From CAMPJU01 sp036675265 (GTDB taxonomy: Bacteria; Pseudomonadota; Gammaproteobacteria; Xanthomonadales; Xanthomonadaceae), in the NCBI GenBank assembly GCA_036675265.1, contig JAKFFJ010000020.1, positions 1 to 61,637 of the forward strand: a stretch of DNA of 61,637 nt, read 5' to 3'. Of this stretch, positions 28,445 to 38,471 are shown piece by piece. How positions within the stretch are numbered: the first letter of the stretch is position 1; each line of letters begins with the position of its first letter. Under the pieces are notes generated by a model that worked only from the letters and a program-made list of their open reading frames with translations, was not told the origin of the DNA and did not search any database. Made by a program: the position numbers and the translations under genes.

Positions 28445-29457
28445 GTCGCCACCTTCCGCGGGAACGCGGGGCGCGCGTGCCGCACCACGAGGGCATGCAG
28501 CGCCGCCAGTTCGGGATGGCGCGGCAGCACGTCGTCGAGGTAATCGAGGAATCGCGCGGCATCCGCGAGGTACTTCGGCTTGCCGTCGCGATGCGACAGC
28601 CGGGCGAAGATGCCCAGCACCTTGAGGTGCCGGTGCACGCCGATCCAGTCGACGTCGCGCCGGAACGCGGCCTCGCCCGGCACGGGAAGGCCGGCCGCCG
28701 CCGCGCGCGCGTGGTAGCCCCCGATCCAGGCGTCGAACCGCGCCTCCGGCCAGCTGGCGAATGCATCCTTGAACAGGCTCAGCACGTCGTAGGCGATCGG
28801 CCCGCGGACCGCGTCCTGGAAGTCGAGCACCGCGGCCTCGCCGCCGGCCGGCATCAAATTGCGCGGCATGAAGTCGCGATGCACCAGCACGCGGGGCTGG
28901 GAGAGCGCCGCGGCGACCAGGCGCGCGAACGCATCCTCGAGGACGTCGCGCGCATCGCCGTCGAGGTGCACGCCGAGGTGCCGCTGCAGGAGCCAGTCGT
29001 CGAACAGCCGCAACTCGCGCACCAGCAGCGCCTCGTCGTAGGACGGGAGCCAGTCGGGGCAAGGGATCGCCTGCAACCTCAGCAACTGGTCCACCGCGGC
29101 CTCGAACAATGCGTCGGCGTTGTCGTCGTCGAGCACCTGCAGGTAGGTCCGGGTGCCAAGATCCTCGAGCAGCAGGAAACCGGCGTCGACGTCCCGCGCG
29201 AGCACCCGCGGCACGCGAACGCCGCCGCCGTCGAGCAGCGCGTGGACGCGCAGCCACGGGCGGACGTCTTCCAGCCCGGGCGGTGAATCCATCACGATGC
29301 GGTCCTGGGCGTGGGGCGCGGTTGCGCGCCAGTAGCTGCGGAAACCTGCGTCCACCGACGCCCGTGCCAGCGCCAGCGCCGGCTCGGCGGTCGCCGCGCG
29401 CGCCCAGGCCAGGCGCTCGGTCGCGCGCGCGTCGTCGGGTTCGATGGCCGTGCTCAT
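28441..29457 (-). CDS. amgK: N-acetylmuramate/N-acetylglucosamine kinase AmgK
   Basis: A 338-residue aminoglycoside-phosphotransferase-fold kinase. VHRDFMPRNLM is the catalytic loop (Brenner motif), VLDFQDAVRGPIAYDVLSLF carries the metal-binding DFQ, and the N lobe has FLLLEDLGTRTYLQVL. AmgK phosphorylates the anomeric position of MurNAc. The gene overlaps murU by 4 bases and is the first gene of this minus-strand group. It is divergent from the manC-type gene across 81 bases. Confidence 0.9.
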   Translation of the reverse strand: MSTAIEPDDARATERLAWARAATAEPALALARASVDAGFRSYWRATAPHAQDRIVMDSPPGLEDVRPWLRVHALLDGGGVRVPRVLARDVDAGFLLLEDLGTRTYLQVLDDDNADALFEAAVDQLLRLQAIPCPDWLPSYDEALLVRELRLFDDWLLQRHLGVHLDGDARDVLEDAFARLVAAALSQPRVLVHRDFMPRNLMPAGGEAAVLDFQDAVRGPIAYDVLSLFKDAFASWPEARFDAWIGGYHARAAAAGLPVPGEAAFRRDVDWIGVHRHLKVLGIFARLSHRDGKPKYLADAARFLDYLDDVLPRHPELAALHALVVRHARPAFPRKVAT

Positions 29458-29538
29458 GCAGTCTCCGGGCGGCGGGGGCGCCGGATGCACAGGGTAAACT
29501 GCGGGCTCGCGATTGCGCGCGCGGCGACGGACAGAAAC

Positions 29539-30942
29539 GTGACCGAACTCCAGCCCGTCCTGCTGTCCGGTGGCTCGGGCACGCGATTGTGGCCGCTGTC
29601 CCGCGAGGCCTACCCGAAGCAGTTCCTGCCGCTGGCCGGCGCGGAGACGATGCTGCAGGCCACCTGGCGGCGCGTGGCTCCCCTGGCGTCCGCGGCACCG
29701 ATGGTGGTCGCCAACGAGGAACATCGCTTCCTGGTGGCCGAGCAGTTGCGGCTGGTCGGCGCGCCTGGCGCCGCGATCGTGCTCGAGCCCGTCGGGCGCA
29801 ACACGGCGCCGGCGATCGCCGCGGCTGCCTTTCAGGCGATGGCGGGCGGCGGCGATCCACTATTGCTGGTCCTCCCATCCGACCACGTGGTCGCGGACGA
29901 GCCTGCTTTCCACGCTGCCGTCCGCCAGGCCATTCCTGCCGCGGAGGGCGGCGCGCTGGTCACGTTCGGCATCGTCCCGGACGCGCCGGAGACCGGGTTC
30001 GGTTACATCCAGGCCGCGGCGGGCGAGGGCGTGCGACCCGTGCGGCGCTTCGTCGAAAAACCGGATGCAGCCACCGCCGCGGACTATCTCGCCGATGGGG
30101 GCTATTACTGGAACAGCGGCATGTTCCTGTTCCGTGCCTCGCGCTACCTGGCCGAACTGGAGCACCACGCACCCGCGATCCTCGCCGCGGCTCGGGCCGC
30201 CAGCGCCGGTGCCACGCGCGACGGCGACTTCATCCGCCTGGAGCGTGCGGCGTTCGAAGCCAGTCCGGCGGATTCCATCGACTACGCGGTCATGGAAAAG
30301 ACCGATCGCGCGATGGTGCTGCCGGTGGACATCGGCTGGAATGACGTGGGGTCGTGGTCGGCGCTGTGGCAGGTCAGCAAACAGGACGCGGACGGCAATG
30401 CGTACCAGGGCGACGTGATCGCGGTCGACAGCCGCAACAGCTTCGCCTACGCGCGCCGGCTGGTGGCCCTGGTGGGCGTGGACGACCTGGTGGTGGTGGA
30501 AACCGACGACGCGGTGCTGGTCGCACGCAAGGACAAGGTGCAGCAGGTCAAGGACGTGGTGGCGCGGCTGAAGGCCGAGCAGCGCAGCCATGCCGTGCTG
30601 CATCGCGAGGTCCATCGGCCGTGGGGCAGCTACGACTCGATCGACCAGGCCGACGGGTTCCAGGTCAAGCGGATCAAGGTGAAGCCGGGCGGACGACTGT
30701 CCCTGCAGTCGCACACGCGCCGCGCCGAGCACTGGATCGTCGTGCGTGGCACGGCGCGCGTGACGCGGGATGACGATGTCTTCGACCTGCACGCCAACCA
30801 GTCGACCTTCATCCCGCTGGGCGCGAAGCACCGGCTCGAGAACCCCGGCAACGAGGTCCTCGAGCTGATCGAAGTGCAGTCGGGTGACTACCTGGGCGAG
30901 GACGACATCGTCCGCTACGAGGACGTCTACGGCCGGAGTTGA
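29539..30942 (+). CDS. xanB: Mannose-1-phosphate guanylyltransferase / mannose-6-phosphate isomerase
   Basis: A 467-residue bifunctional type II PMI/GMP enzyme like XanB/AlgA. The N-terminal guanylyltransferase has LLSGGSGTRLWPLSREAYPKQFLPL, and FVEKPD with WNSGMFLFRA. The C-terminal cupin isomerase domain (from about 355) has RPWGSYDSID ... RHTR-like QSHTRRAEHWIVVRGTARV ... FIPLGAKHRLENPG. It supplies GDP-mannose for exopolysaccharide and LPS. The GTG start at 29539 is the only start placed right before the conserved N terminus. TAAACT at 29495-29500 is a possible -10. The next gene is convergent. Confidence 0.93.
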   Translation: MTELQPVLLSGGSGTRLWPLSREAYPKQFLPLAGAETMLQATWRRVAPLASAAPMVVANEEHRFLVAEQLRLVGAPGAAIVLEPVGRNTAPAIAAAAFQAMAGGGDPLLLVLPSDHVVADEPAFHAAVRQAIPAAEGGALVTFGIVPDAPETGFGYIQAAAGEGVRPVRRFVEKPDAATAADYLADGGYYWNSGMFLFRASRYLAELEHHAPAILAAARAASAGATRDGDFIRLERAAFEASPADSIDYAVMEKTDRAMVLPVDIGWNDVGSWSALWQVSKQDADGNAYQGDVIAVDSRNSFAYARRLVALVGVDDLVVVETDDAVLVARKDKVQQVKDVVARLKAEQRSHAVLHREVHRPWGSYDSIDQADGFQVKRIKVKPGGRLSLQSHTRRAEHWIVVRGTARVTRDDDVFDLHANQSTFIPLGAKHRLENPGNEVLELIEVQSGDYLGEDDIVRYEDVYGRS

Positions 30943-30945
30943 GCG

Positions 30946-31221
30946 TCAGGCACGGGGTGGCGGCATGGCCCCGCGGCGGCGCCCACGCACCATCTCGTAC
31001 ACGAACAGCAGCACGATCGCCGCCAGGATGGCGATGGCCCACACGAGCAGCCGGTTGTCGACGCCGAGCTGCGCCGACAGCCAGCCACCGATCCAGGCGC
31101 CGGCCACGCCCAGCAGGATGGTCAGGATCCAGCCCATCGGGTCGGCGCCCGGCTTGAGCAGGCGGGCGAGGATGCCGATGACGGCGCCGCCGACGAGGTA
31201 CCCCAGGAAACCTTCGAACAT
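30946..31221 (-). CDS. GlsB/YeaQ/YmgE family small membrane protein
   Basis: A 91-residue transglycosylase-associated-protein family member with three membrane segments: FLGYLVGGAVIGILARLL, ILTILLGVAGAWIGGWLSAQLG and LLVWAIAILAAIVLLFVYEMV, then a basic tail RGRRRG. These proteins are stress-associated but their role is unknown. The family is glycine-zipper-like (GGAVIG, GVAGAWIGG). GGGGAGAG on the minus strand gives a ribosome site before the ATG, and TAGCAT (31261-31266, minus) is a candidate -10. It converges with xanB with 3 bases between stops. Confidence 0.9.
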   Translation of the reverse strand: MFEGFLGYLVGGAVIGILARLLKPGADPMGWILTILLGVAGAWIGGWLSAQLGVDNRLLVWAIAILAAIVLLFVYEMVRGRRRGAMPPPRA

Positions 31222-31283
31222 GGTGCGCTCTCCCCTTGGTCAGGTGGTGGTGCACCCCGGATGCTACTCCCGCGCCGGGGCGT

Positions 31284-32774
<1,491 letters not shown>

Positions 32775-32801
32775 CGGGGCCCCGGCTCTGGAGGGTCGAC
32801 G

Positions 32802-32807
32802 ATTCTA
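32802..32807 (-). promoter_or_regulatory. -10-like hexamer for the M20 peptidase gene
   Basis: TAGAAT read on the minus strand, 28 bases upstream of the ATG at 32774. No clear -35 is present. The remainder of the 32775-32985 gap contains no other signal that I can support apart from the Shine-Dalgarno of the next gene. Confidence 0.3.
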
Positions 32808-32985
32808 GCGCGAGGGCCGCGGCGTCCCGTGTAGGGCCAATCCCACCGCACCGCGGCGCGTTCGCCGGCGCGATGCGGGAGGCGCGGCGATGGGCGCGGT
32901 GGCGCGCGCGTGGAGACTGGTCGGCACCGGCGCTGCAGCCGGCAAGGAAGGGACACACGGTCCGTCCACCACAAGGAGGAGTTCC

Positions 32986-33315
32986 ATGAAGCGTTTCGTT
33001 TCGCTGCTCAACGGCCTGGCCCTCGCGCTGCTGCTCGCGGGTCCCGCGCATGCGGTCGAGAAGGTCGACATCAACAAGGCCGACGCGGCCACGCTCGACC
33101 GCGTGCTGGTCAACATCGGCGAGGCCAAGGCCCAGGCGATCGTGGCCCATCGCAAGGAGCACGGCCCGTTCAGGAGCGCCGAACAGCTGGCCGAGGTCAA
33201 GGGCATCGGCCTGAAGACGATCGAGAACAACCGCGATCGCATCGTGCTCGGCAAGGCCAAGGGGGCGAAGCCGAAGCCGAAGAAGCCCGAGGCCAAGGCC
33301 AAGGGCAAGGGCTGA
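32986..33315 (+). CDS. ComEA-like secreted helix-hairpin-helix protein
   Basis: A 109-residue protein. The signal peptide (residues 1-23, ending AHA) precedes a helix-hairpin-helix pair: VDINKADAATLDRVLVNIGEAKAQAIVAHRKEHGPFRSAEQLAEVKGIGLKTIENNRDRI. The tail is a Lys/Pro/Ala-rich string. Such ComEA-type proteins bind DNA in the periplasm during natural transformation. Type IV pilus motors elsewhere in the window make uptake plausible, though this gene stands alone. AGGAGG at 32974-32979 is an excellent ribosome site. Confidence 0.9.
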   Translation: MKRFVSLLNGLALALLLAGPAHAVEKVDINKADAATLDRVLVNIGEAKAQAIVAHRKEHGPFRSAEQLAEVKGIGLKTIENNRDRIVLGKAKGAKPKPKKPEAKAKGKG

Positions 33316-33482
33316 CCGCCGCCTCGCCTGGCGTGTCGCAGGGCGGCGCGGCCGGATGCCGCGTCGCGGGAAGTCCGGGCAAGGACGCCCGGCGTCGCCT
33401 GGCCGGTGAACCCCCCGCCGGCCAGACGACGGTGCGCGCCGCCCCGCTAGACTCTCCGGTCGCCCGCAATTGGTGCCGCGCC

Positions 33483-34130
33483 GTGGATATCGAAACCCAG
33501 GTGGTGCCCGCCGCGTCGCAGCGGCGCGAACGCTGGCGGAACGGCGCGGGCTGGACCCGCGAGATCTTCGCCGCGCGGGAGACAGGCAGTCCCGAAAACC
33601 AATGGCAGTGGCGCCTGTCGATCGCCGAGATCGACGAGGACGCGCCGTTCTCCTCGTTTCCCGGTGTCGATCGCGAGCTGGTCCTGCTGTCCGGCAACGG
33701 CCTGCGGCTGCGCTTCGCGGACGGGGAAACGGTCGATTTGCTGCCGCCGCACGACGGCCATCGTTTCGCTGGGGAACGCGCGCTGGCCGGGGAGCTGCTC
33801 GACGGTCCGACCACCGACTTCAACCTGATGTGGCGACGCGACGCCGTCGACGCACGGCTCTGGCGCCGCCCGCTCGTGGGCGCGATGGTCCTGTTCGTCG
33901 ATCCCGACACGACCTGGGTCGTGCACGTGCTGGCCGGGCAGGCGACGTTCGAGGCTTCTTCGGGGCTTCCGCCGCTGGCGGCGGGCGATACGGCGGTGCT
34001 GGCGGCACGCGGCGGTCGCACGCGTCATGCGTTCCAGGGCGGGGGCGAGGCGCTGGTGATCCGGATCAGCGAGGTGGCGCCAGCGACCCACGCTTCCGCC
34101 GACGATCCAGGTACAGCATCCAGCCGCTGA
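33483..34130 (+). CDS. HutD-family protein
   Basis: A 215-residue double-stranded beta-helix (cupin-like) protein of the HutD/Ves family. Signatures are RRERWRNGAGWTREIFA near the N terminus, WQWRLSIAEIDEDAPFSSFPGVDRELVLLSGNGLRL and PTTDFNLMWRRD. HutD is linked to histidine use in Pseudomonas; no hutH, hutU or hutI lies here, so the role is uncertain. GTG at 33483 is the start that places the conserved N terminus correctly; TAGACT at 33448-33453 is a possible -10. Its 3-prime end overlaps the convergent PepSY gene by 65 bases. The 33316-33482 gap holds only this promoter-like site. Confidence 0.85.
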   Translation: MDIETQVVPAASQRRERWRNGAGWTREIFAARETGSPENQWQWRLSIAEIDEDAPFSSFPGVDRELVLLSGNGLRLRFADGETVDLLPPHDGHRFAGERALAGELLDGPTTDFNLMWRRDAVDARLWRRPLVGAMVLFVDPDTTWVVHVLAGQATFEASSGLPPLAAGDTAVLAARGGRTRHAFQGGGEALVIRISEVAPATHASADDPGTASSR

Positions 34131-35166
34131 TCGCGAACAGCGGCATCGCGGCGCTCGCCAGCATGAAGGCCCACGTGCCGACCGGGCCGAACCAGCTGCC
34201 GCGGTGCAACGCGAAGATCCCCCCGACGACGCGCTGCGCGAACGTCCCTTCGTCATAGCGCTGGTGGGCGACCACCGCGAGCGTCGAGGGATCCAGCGAG
34301 AGCTGGTTGCGCGCGCGCTCGTGCGCGGGGTGGGCATCCAGGTAACGGAAGGACACGGCCTCGCCATCGCCGGGCAGGGTGAGCGTCGCTTCGCTCCACG
34401 CCGGCGCTGCCTGCTCGAACGCCCGCCAGGCGGCGGCGATGTCGAGCGTCCGCGCAGGCAGGCCAGTCGTGGACGCGTCAGGGACCGGCCGGTCGGCCCA
34501 TGCCTCGAGCGCCTGGCGATACCAGCCATACGACCACCACAACCCGGTCAGCGCCATCACCAGGTAGGCCAGCAGCACCCAGGTGCCCACGACCGCGTGG
34601 AGGCGCCAGAGGAAGGCGCGGCCGCGTTGCTTCCAGTCCAGCGCGAACCAGGTGCGCAGGGTGGCGCGCCCGCGCGGCCAGCGCAGGTACAACCCCGACA
34701 GGCAGAAGAAGACGAGCGCGATCGTCGACGCACCGACCAGCTGCTTGCCCACCTCGTCCGCGGCGAGCCATCGGTGCAACTGCATCGTCGTGCGGAAGAA
34801 GCCTTCGCCGCGGGGCGCCGGTAGCAGCGCGCCGGTGTACGGATCCAGCGTGCGGCGTTCGCCGCGTCCGTTGCCTTCGCCCCTTGGTTCGAACGCTACG
34901 CGCGCCACGCCCTCCGGATCGGCCGACAGGGTCAGGGACGCAATGGTGTCGTCGGTGCGCTGCGCGCGGACCCGCTCGACGAGCCGGGCCGCGGACAACG
35001 GTTCACCACGCGCCTCCACCCGCAGCACGCCCGGGTTGAGGCGCTCCAGGATCGCGTCCTCGAAGCTGAGGATTGCCCCGGTCGCGCCGACGAGGGCCAG
35101 GACCACGCCGGCGGTGATGCCAAGCAGCCAGTGCACCTGGAAGATCGCGTTGCGCAGGCTGGTCAT
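34066..35166 (-). CDS. PepSY-associated transmembrane protein (siderophore-utilisation type)
   Basis: A 366-residue inner-membrane protein with four membrane helices: LLGITAGVVLALVGATGAILSF (N terminus), LVGASTIALVFFCLSGLYL, AVVGTWVLLAYLVMALTGLWW and GTWAFMLASAAMPLFAISGWMLYL. Periplasmic PepSY-like loops lie between them. The R-x-x-H motifs (QVHWLLG, TTMQLHRWL, LWRLHAVVG, IFALHRGSWFG) are typical of the PiuB/FhuE-associated iron-reductase-like group. The gene is directly downstream of the PiuC-type hydroxylase and the TonB receptor on the same strand. Confidence 0.9.
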   Translation of the reverse strand: MTSLRNAIFQVHWLLGITAGVVLALVGATGAILSFEDAILERLNPGVLRVEARGEPLSAARLVERVRAQRTDDTIASLTLSADPEGVARVAFEPRGEGNGRGERRTLDPYTGALLPAPRGEGFFRTTMQLHRWLAADEVGKQLVGASTIALVFFCLSGLYLRWPRGRATLRTWFALDWKQRGRAFLWRLHAVVGTWVLLAYLVMALTGLWWSYGWYRQALEAWADRPVPDASTTGLPARTLDIAAAWRAFEQAAPAWSEATLTLPGDGEAVSFRYLDAHPAHERARNQLSLDPSTLAVVAHQRYDEGTFAQRVVGGIFALHRGSWFGPVGTWAFMLASAAMPLFAISGWMLYLDRRRKRGSLAPPR

Positions 35167-35176
35167 CCTGCCTTGC

Positions 35177-35860
35177 TCAGCCGACGTCCGCCCAGCGGCG
35201 GAGCAGGTTGTGGTACACGCCGGTCAATCCGACGGCGGCCAGTGAATCGGGCAGGTCCCGGTGCACCTGTTGCACCGCGCGGTCCAGGTCGTACAGCAGG
35301 GTGCGCTGGCCGTCGTCGCGGACCATCGACTGGATCCAGAAGAACGATGCGATGCGCGCGCCACGCGTCACGGGCTTGACCAGGTGCAGGCTGCTGGCCG
35401 GGTACAGGACCATGTGCCCGGCCGGCAGCTTCACCTCGTGCGTGCCATAGGTGTCCTCGACGACCAGTTCGCCGCCGTCGTACGCCTCCGGTGCGCAGAG
35501 GAACAGCGTCGCCGACAGGTCCGTGCGGACGCGATGCGGCGTGCCGCGGATCGGGCGGATGGCGTTGTCGACGTGGCTGCCGAACGCCTGTCCGCCCGCA
35601 TACCGGTTGAACAGCGGCGGGAACACTTTCAGCGGCAGCGCCGCGGACACGAACAACGGGTTGCGCTGCAGCGCGCCAAGTACCAGCTCCCCGAGTTCGC
35701 GCGCCACCGGCGAATCCTCGGGCAGCTGCTCGTTGTGCTTGGCCTGGGCCGACTGGTAGCCGGCCGTGGCGCGGCCGTCCTCCCATTGCGCCGCATCCAG
35801 CGCCTCGCGGCATCGCGCGACCTGTCCCGCATCGAGCACGTCCGGGATCTGCAGCAGCAT
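35177..35860 (-). CDS. PKHD-type Fe(II)/2-oxoglutarate hydroxylase, PiuC family
   Basis: A 227-residue dioxygenase. HVDNAIRPI supplies the HxD pair, SLHLVKPVTRGARIA the distal His and the Arg that binds 2-oxoglutarate. NRYAGGQAFGSHVD and DLSATLFLCAPEAYDGGELVVEDTYG are characteristic of the PiuC group, which in Pseudomonas is next to iron-regulated TonB receptors. It starts 10 bases after the receptor stop. The substrate is unknown. Confidence 0.9.
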   Translation of the reverse strand: MLLQIPDVLDAGQVARCREALDAAQWEDGRATAGYQSAQAKHNEQLPEDSPVARELGELVLGALQRNPLFVSAALPLKVFPPLFNRYAGGQAFGSHVDNAIRPIRGTPHRVRTDLSATLFLCAPEAYDGGELVVEDTYGTHEVKLPAGHMVLYPASSLHLVKPVTRGARIASFFWIQSMVRDDGQRTLLYDLDRAVQQVHRDLPDSLAAVGLTGVYHNLLRRWADVG

Positions 35861-35870
35861 GGCCTGGCCC

Positions 35871-38039
35871 TCAGAAAGTGAAGTCGGCGCTCAGCATGAA
35901 GGTGCGGCCGGCGCCCGGCACGTAATGGCCGCCGCCCACCTGGTCGACGTAGTCCTTGTCGCCCAGGTTGTAGCCGTTGAGCCGCAGCGCCAGCCCGTCG
36001 CTGACCCGGTAGCCGACCATCAGGTCGAACACCGTGTAGGCCCTGGCCCTGCGGGTGTTGTCCTCGTTGGTCCAGCGCGCGCCGACGTGCTGGATCCCGA
36101 AGCCGACCTCGAGCGCAGCGGTGATGTCATGGCTCGTCCACAGGCTCGCGCTGTGCCGCGGGGTGTTGCCGAGCGCGTTGCCGACGACGCCCGCCTCGGT
36201 CGACCTGGCAACTTCGCTGTCCAGGTACGTGTAGCCCCCGAATATGCGCCAGTCGTCCGACAGCTGGCCCATCGCGCCGACCTCGACGCCCTGCACGCGC
36301 TGCTCGCCGTCCAGCACTTCGGCGCGGCCTGGATCGAGCGGATCGTCCACGCGGGCATCGGTCTTGTCGGTGCGGAACAGGGCCGAGCTCAGCAACAGGC
36401 GTTCGCCGAACAGGTTCCACTTGGTGCCAAGTTCGACGGTGCGGCTCTTTTCGGGCTCCAGCGCGGCGAGGCTGGCATTGAGTTCCAGTTCCTCGGCCGA
36501 CGGGTTGAACGAATCGCCGTACGCAAGGTAGATGCTGCCGTTCCCGACTGGCTTGAACACGACGGCCGCCTTCCCGCTGAGCGCAGCGTCCTTGCGCGAC
36601 CAGGTGCCGCGCGCGCCGAGGTCGCGGTCGAAGCCGCTCGCCTCCACGTCGAAGCGGTCCCAGCGGAGGCCGCCGGTCAGTTCCCACTGCGGATTCAACG
36701 TCAAGGTATCGAATACGTAGACCGCGGCGGAACTGGCCGTGCCATTCGCGTCGTTCGCGGGGTCGCGCACGATCCCGCCGGTGTAGGGCGCGTTGAAGTC
36801 CGGGTCGAACAGGTCGGTGAACGGCGTGCTGCTCACGGTGCGCGCGATGTTCGCGCCTTCCTCGCGGCTGAACTCGAACCCCGCGACCAGCGCGTGGGCC
36901 ACGCCGCCGGCCTCGAAGTCGGCGGTCAGGTCGGTCGCGTTGAGCAGGATCGTGTGCTCCGAGAGCCGCGTCTTGCCACTGCGGTTGATCTCGAGCGAAT
37001 CGTCCGCGACGAAACGCGGCGCGGTGATGATCGAATCGCGTTCGCTGCGACCCCAGCGAGTGAGGTTGCGCACGTCGATGGTGTCGGCCAGCCGGTGCTC
37101 GAGGACCAGCGTGGCCATGTCGGCGCTTGTTTCCTCGTAGTCGCGATCCAGCAGCCCGTAGAAGTTGGCGCGGTCGACCGGCGAGCGGCCGTCGCGGCTG
37201 TCGACCAGGATCTCGTGGCTGTCGCGCACCCACGGCTGCCCGTAGTCCGGGACGTTGTCCTGCTCCAGGTGGAACAGGCTGAAGGTGGCCGCGGTGTCGG
37301 TGCCCAGGCCGAAGCCGATCGTCGGCGCCACGCCCCAGCGCTCGCCCTCGACCGCATCCCGGCCGTTCACCTCGTTGGCATGGGTCACCAGGTTGATGCG
37401 GAACGCCGCGTGCTCGCCGACGACCCGGTTGAGGTCGGCGGTGCCGCGCAGCAATGCGTTGTCGCCGACGCTGGCGCTGGCCCGGCTGAAGTCGCCCAGG
37501 CGCGCGGTCTTGCTGGCGAGGTTGATGGACCCGCCGGTGGAGCCGCGGCCGGTGCGCGCGGAGGCGGGTCCCTTGGCGACCTCCACCTGTTCGATGTTGA
37601 ACGGATCGCGCGAATACCCGCCGATGTCGCGCACGCCGTCGACGAACAGGTCCGTGCGCGCCGAGAAGCCGCGCAACGTGAGGTTGTCACCGGCCGGCAC
37701 GCCGCCTTCGCCCGCCTGGAGGCTGATGCCCGGCACGTTGCGCAGGGCGTCGCGCAACGTGGTGACGCCCTGGGCCTGCATCAGGTCCGACGGGACGATG
37801 GTGACGGTCGCGGGCGTGTCGACGAGGGGCTGGGTGTACTTCGGCGACTGTGGCGCGGTCACGCGCTGGCCTTCGACCTGGATCGCGTCGAGGTTGGTTG
37901 CCTGGGTGACGGGGTCGGGCGCCGATGCGGGGTCGGGCGTGGCGCCGCCCGCGGCGAGCGCGGCGAAGGGGAGGAGGGGCAGGCCGAGGGCAACGGCGAG
38001 GGCGCCGGCGAGCGGGGCGATCGAGGTCGTGCGCGACAT
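35871..38039 (-). CDS. TonB-dependent siderophore receptor
   Basis: A 722-residue outer-membrane receptor. The signal peptide (about 1-30) is followed by the plug: TPATVTIVPSDLMQAQGVTTLRDALRNVPGISLQAGEGGVPAGDNLTLRGFSARTDLFVDGVRDIGGYSRDPFNIEQVEVAKGPASA. The 22-stranded barrel ends in FMLSADFTF with a terminal Phe. The plug sequence is close to the catecholate (Fiu-like) group that in Pseudomonas is called PiuA, which also fits the following PiuC and PepSY genes. ATG at 38039 is chosen because the sequence before it is not signal-like. A Fur-box-like site lies 61 bases upstream. Confidence 0.93.
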   Translation of the reverse strand: MSRTTSIAPLAGALAVALGLPLLPFAALAAGGATPDPASAPDPVTQATNLDAIQVEGQRVTAPQSPKYTQPLVDTPATVTIVPSDLMQAQGVTTLRDALRNVPGISLQAGEGGVPAGDNLTLRGFSARTDLFVDGVRDIGGYSRDPFNIEQVEVAKGPASARTGRGSTGGSINLASKTARLGDFSRASASVGDNALLRGTADLNRVVGEHAAFRINLVTHANEVNGRDAVEGERWGVAPTIGFGLGTDTAATFSLFHLEQDNVPDYGQPWVRDSHEILVDSRDGRSPVDRANFYGLLDRDYEETSADMATLVLEHRLADTIDVRNLTRWGRSERDSIITAPRFVADDSLEINRSGKTRLSEHTILLNATDLTADFEAGGVAHALVAGFEFSREEGANIARTVSSTPFTDLFDPDFNAPYTGGIVRDPANDANGTASSAAVYVFDTLTLNPQWELTGGLRWDRFDVEASGFDRDLGARGTWSRKDAALSGKAAVVFKPVGNGSIYLAYGDSFNPSAEELELNASLAALEPEKSRTVELGTKWNLFGERLLLSSALFRTDKTDARVDDPLDPGRAEVLDGEQRVQGVEVGAMGQLSDDWRIFGGYTYLDSEVARSTEAGVVGNALGNTPRHSASLWTSHDITAALEVGFGIQHVGARWTNEDNTRRARAYTVFDLMVGYRVSDGLALRLNGYNLGDKDYVDQVGGGHYVPGAGRTFMLSADFTF

Positions 38040-38099
38040 GGTTGCGTTCCGTGCAGGGGAAGGGCCCGGGCGATCGCCCTGGGCCGGCGCCGGAATCGT

Positions 38100-38118
38100 A
38101 ATGAGAAAGATTCCCATT
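38100..38118 (-). promoter_or_regulatory. Candidate Fur box upstream of the TonB receptor
   Basis: AATGAGAAAGATTCCCATT on the plus strand, read as AATGGGAATCTTTCTCATT on the minus strand, differs at two positions from the symmetrical AATGAGAATCATTCTCATT form of Fur boxes. It lies 61 bases before the receptor start and after the Rieske gene stop. It would place the receptor, hydroxylase and PepSY genes under iron repression. Confidence 0.7.
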
Positions 38119-38150
38119 TGCAACGAACGCAAAAAAGGGGCGGCCTCCCG

Positions 38151-38471
38151 TCAGCGATCGTCCCGCGTCCACACCGCGCCACCTTCGACCTGCACCGGGA
38201 AGCGCACGACGGGCGCGTAGGCCGGGGCGCAGAGCGCGCGGCCGTCGCGCACGTCGAACTTCGCCCCGTGCAGCACGCACTCGATGGTGGCTTCTTCGCC
38301 GTCGTACGTCCCCGCGGACAATTCGAAGTCCTCGTGCGAGCAGCGGTCTTCCATTGCGTAATAGTCGCCGTCGTAATTCACCACCAGGATGGGCGTGTCG
38401 CCATCCCAGGCCACGGTGGATTCGCCGGGCAGCAGCTCGGAGGTGGCACAGACCCGGATCCACCCGTTCAT
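38151..38471 (-). CDS. Rieske-type [2Fe-2S] ferredoxin
   Basis: A 106-residue soluble Rieske protein with CSHEDFEL (about residues 44-51) and CVLHGAKFD (about 65-73), the CxH...CxxH pairs that bind the cluster. The length fits the ferredoxin component of dioxygenases or the small Rieske proteins of suf loci. It is the last gene of the suf series, overlapping the acetyltransferase by 4 bases. No oxygenase is adjacent, so a role with the Fe-S machinery is likely but unproved. Confidence 0.92.
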   Translation of the reverse strand: MNGWIRVCATSELLPGESTVAWDGDTPILVVNYDGDYYAMEDRCSHEDFELSAGTYDGEEATIECVLHGAKFDVRDGRALCAPAYAPVVRFPVQVEGGAVWTRDDR

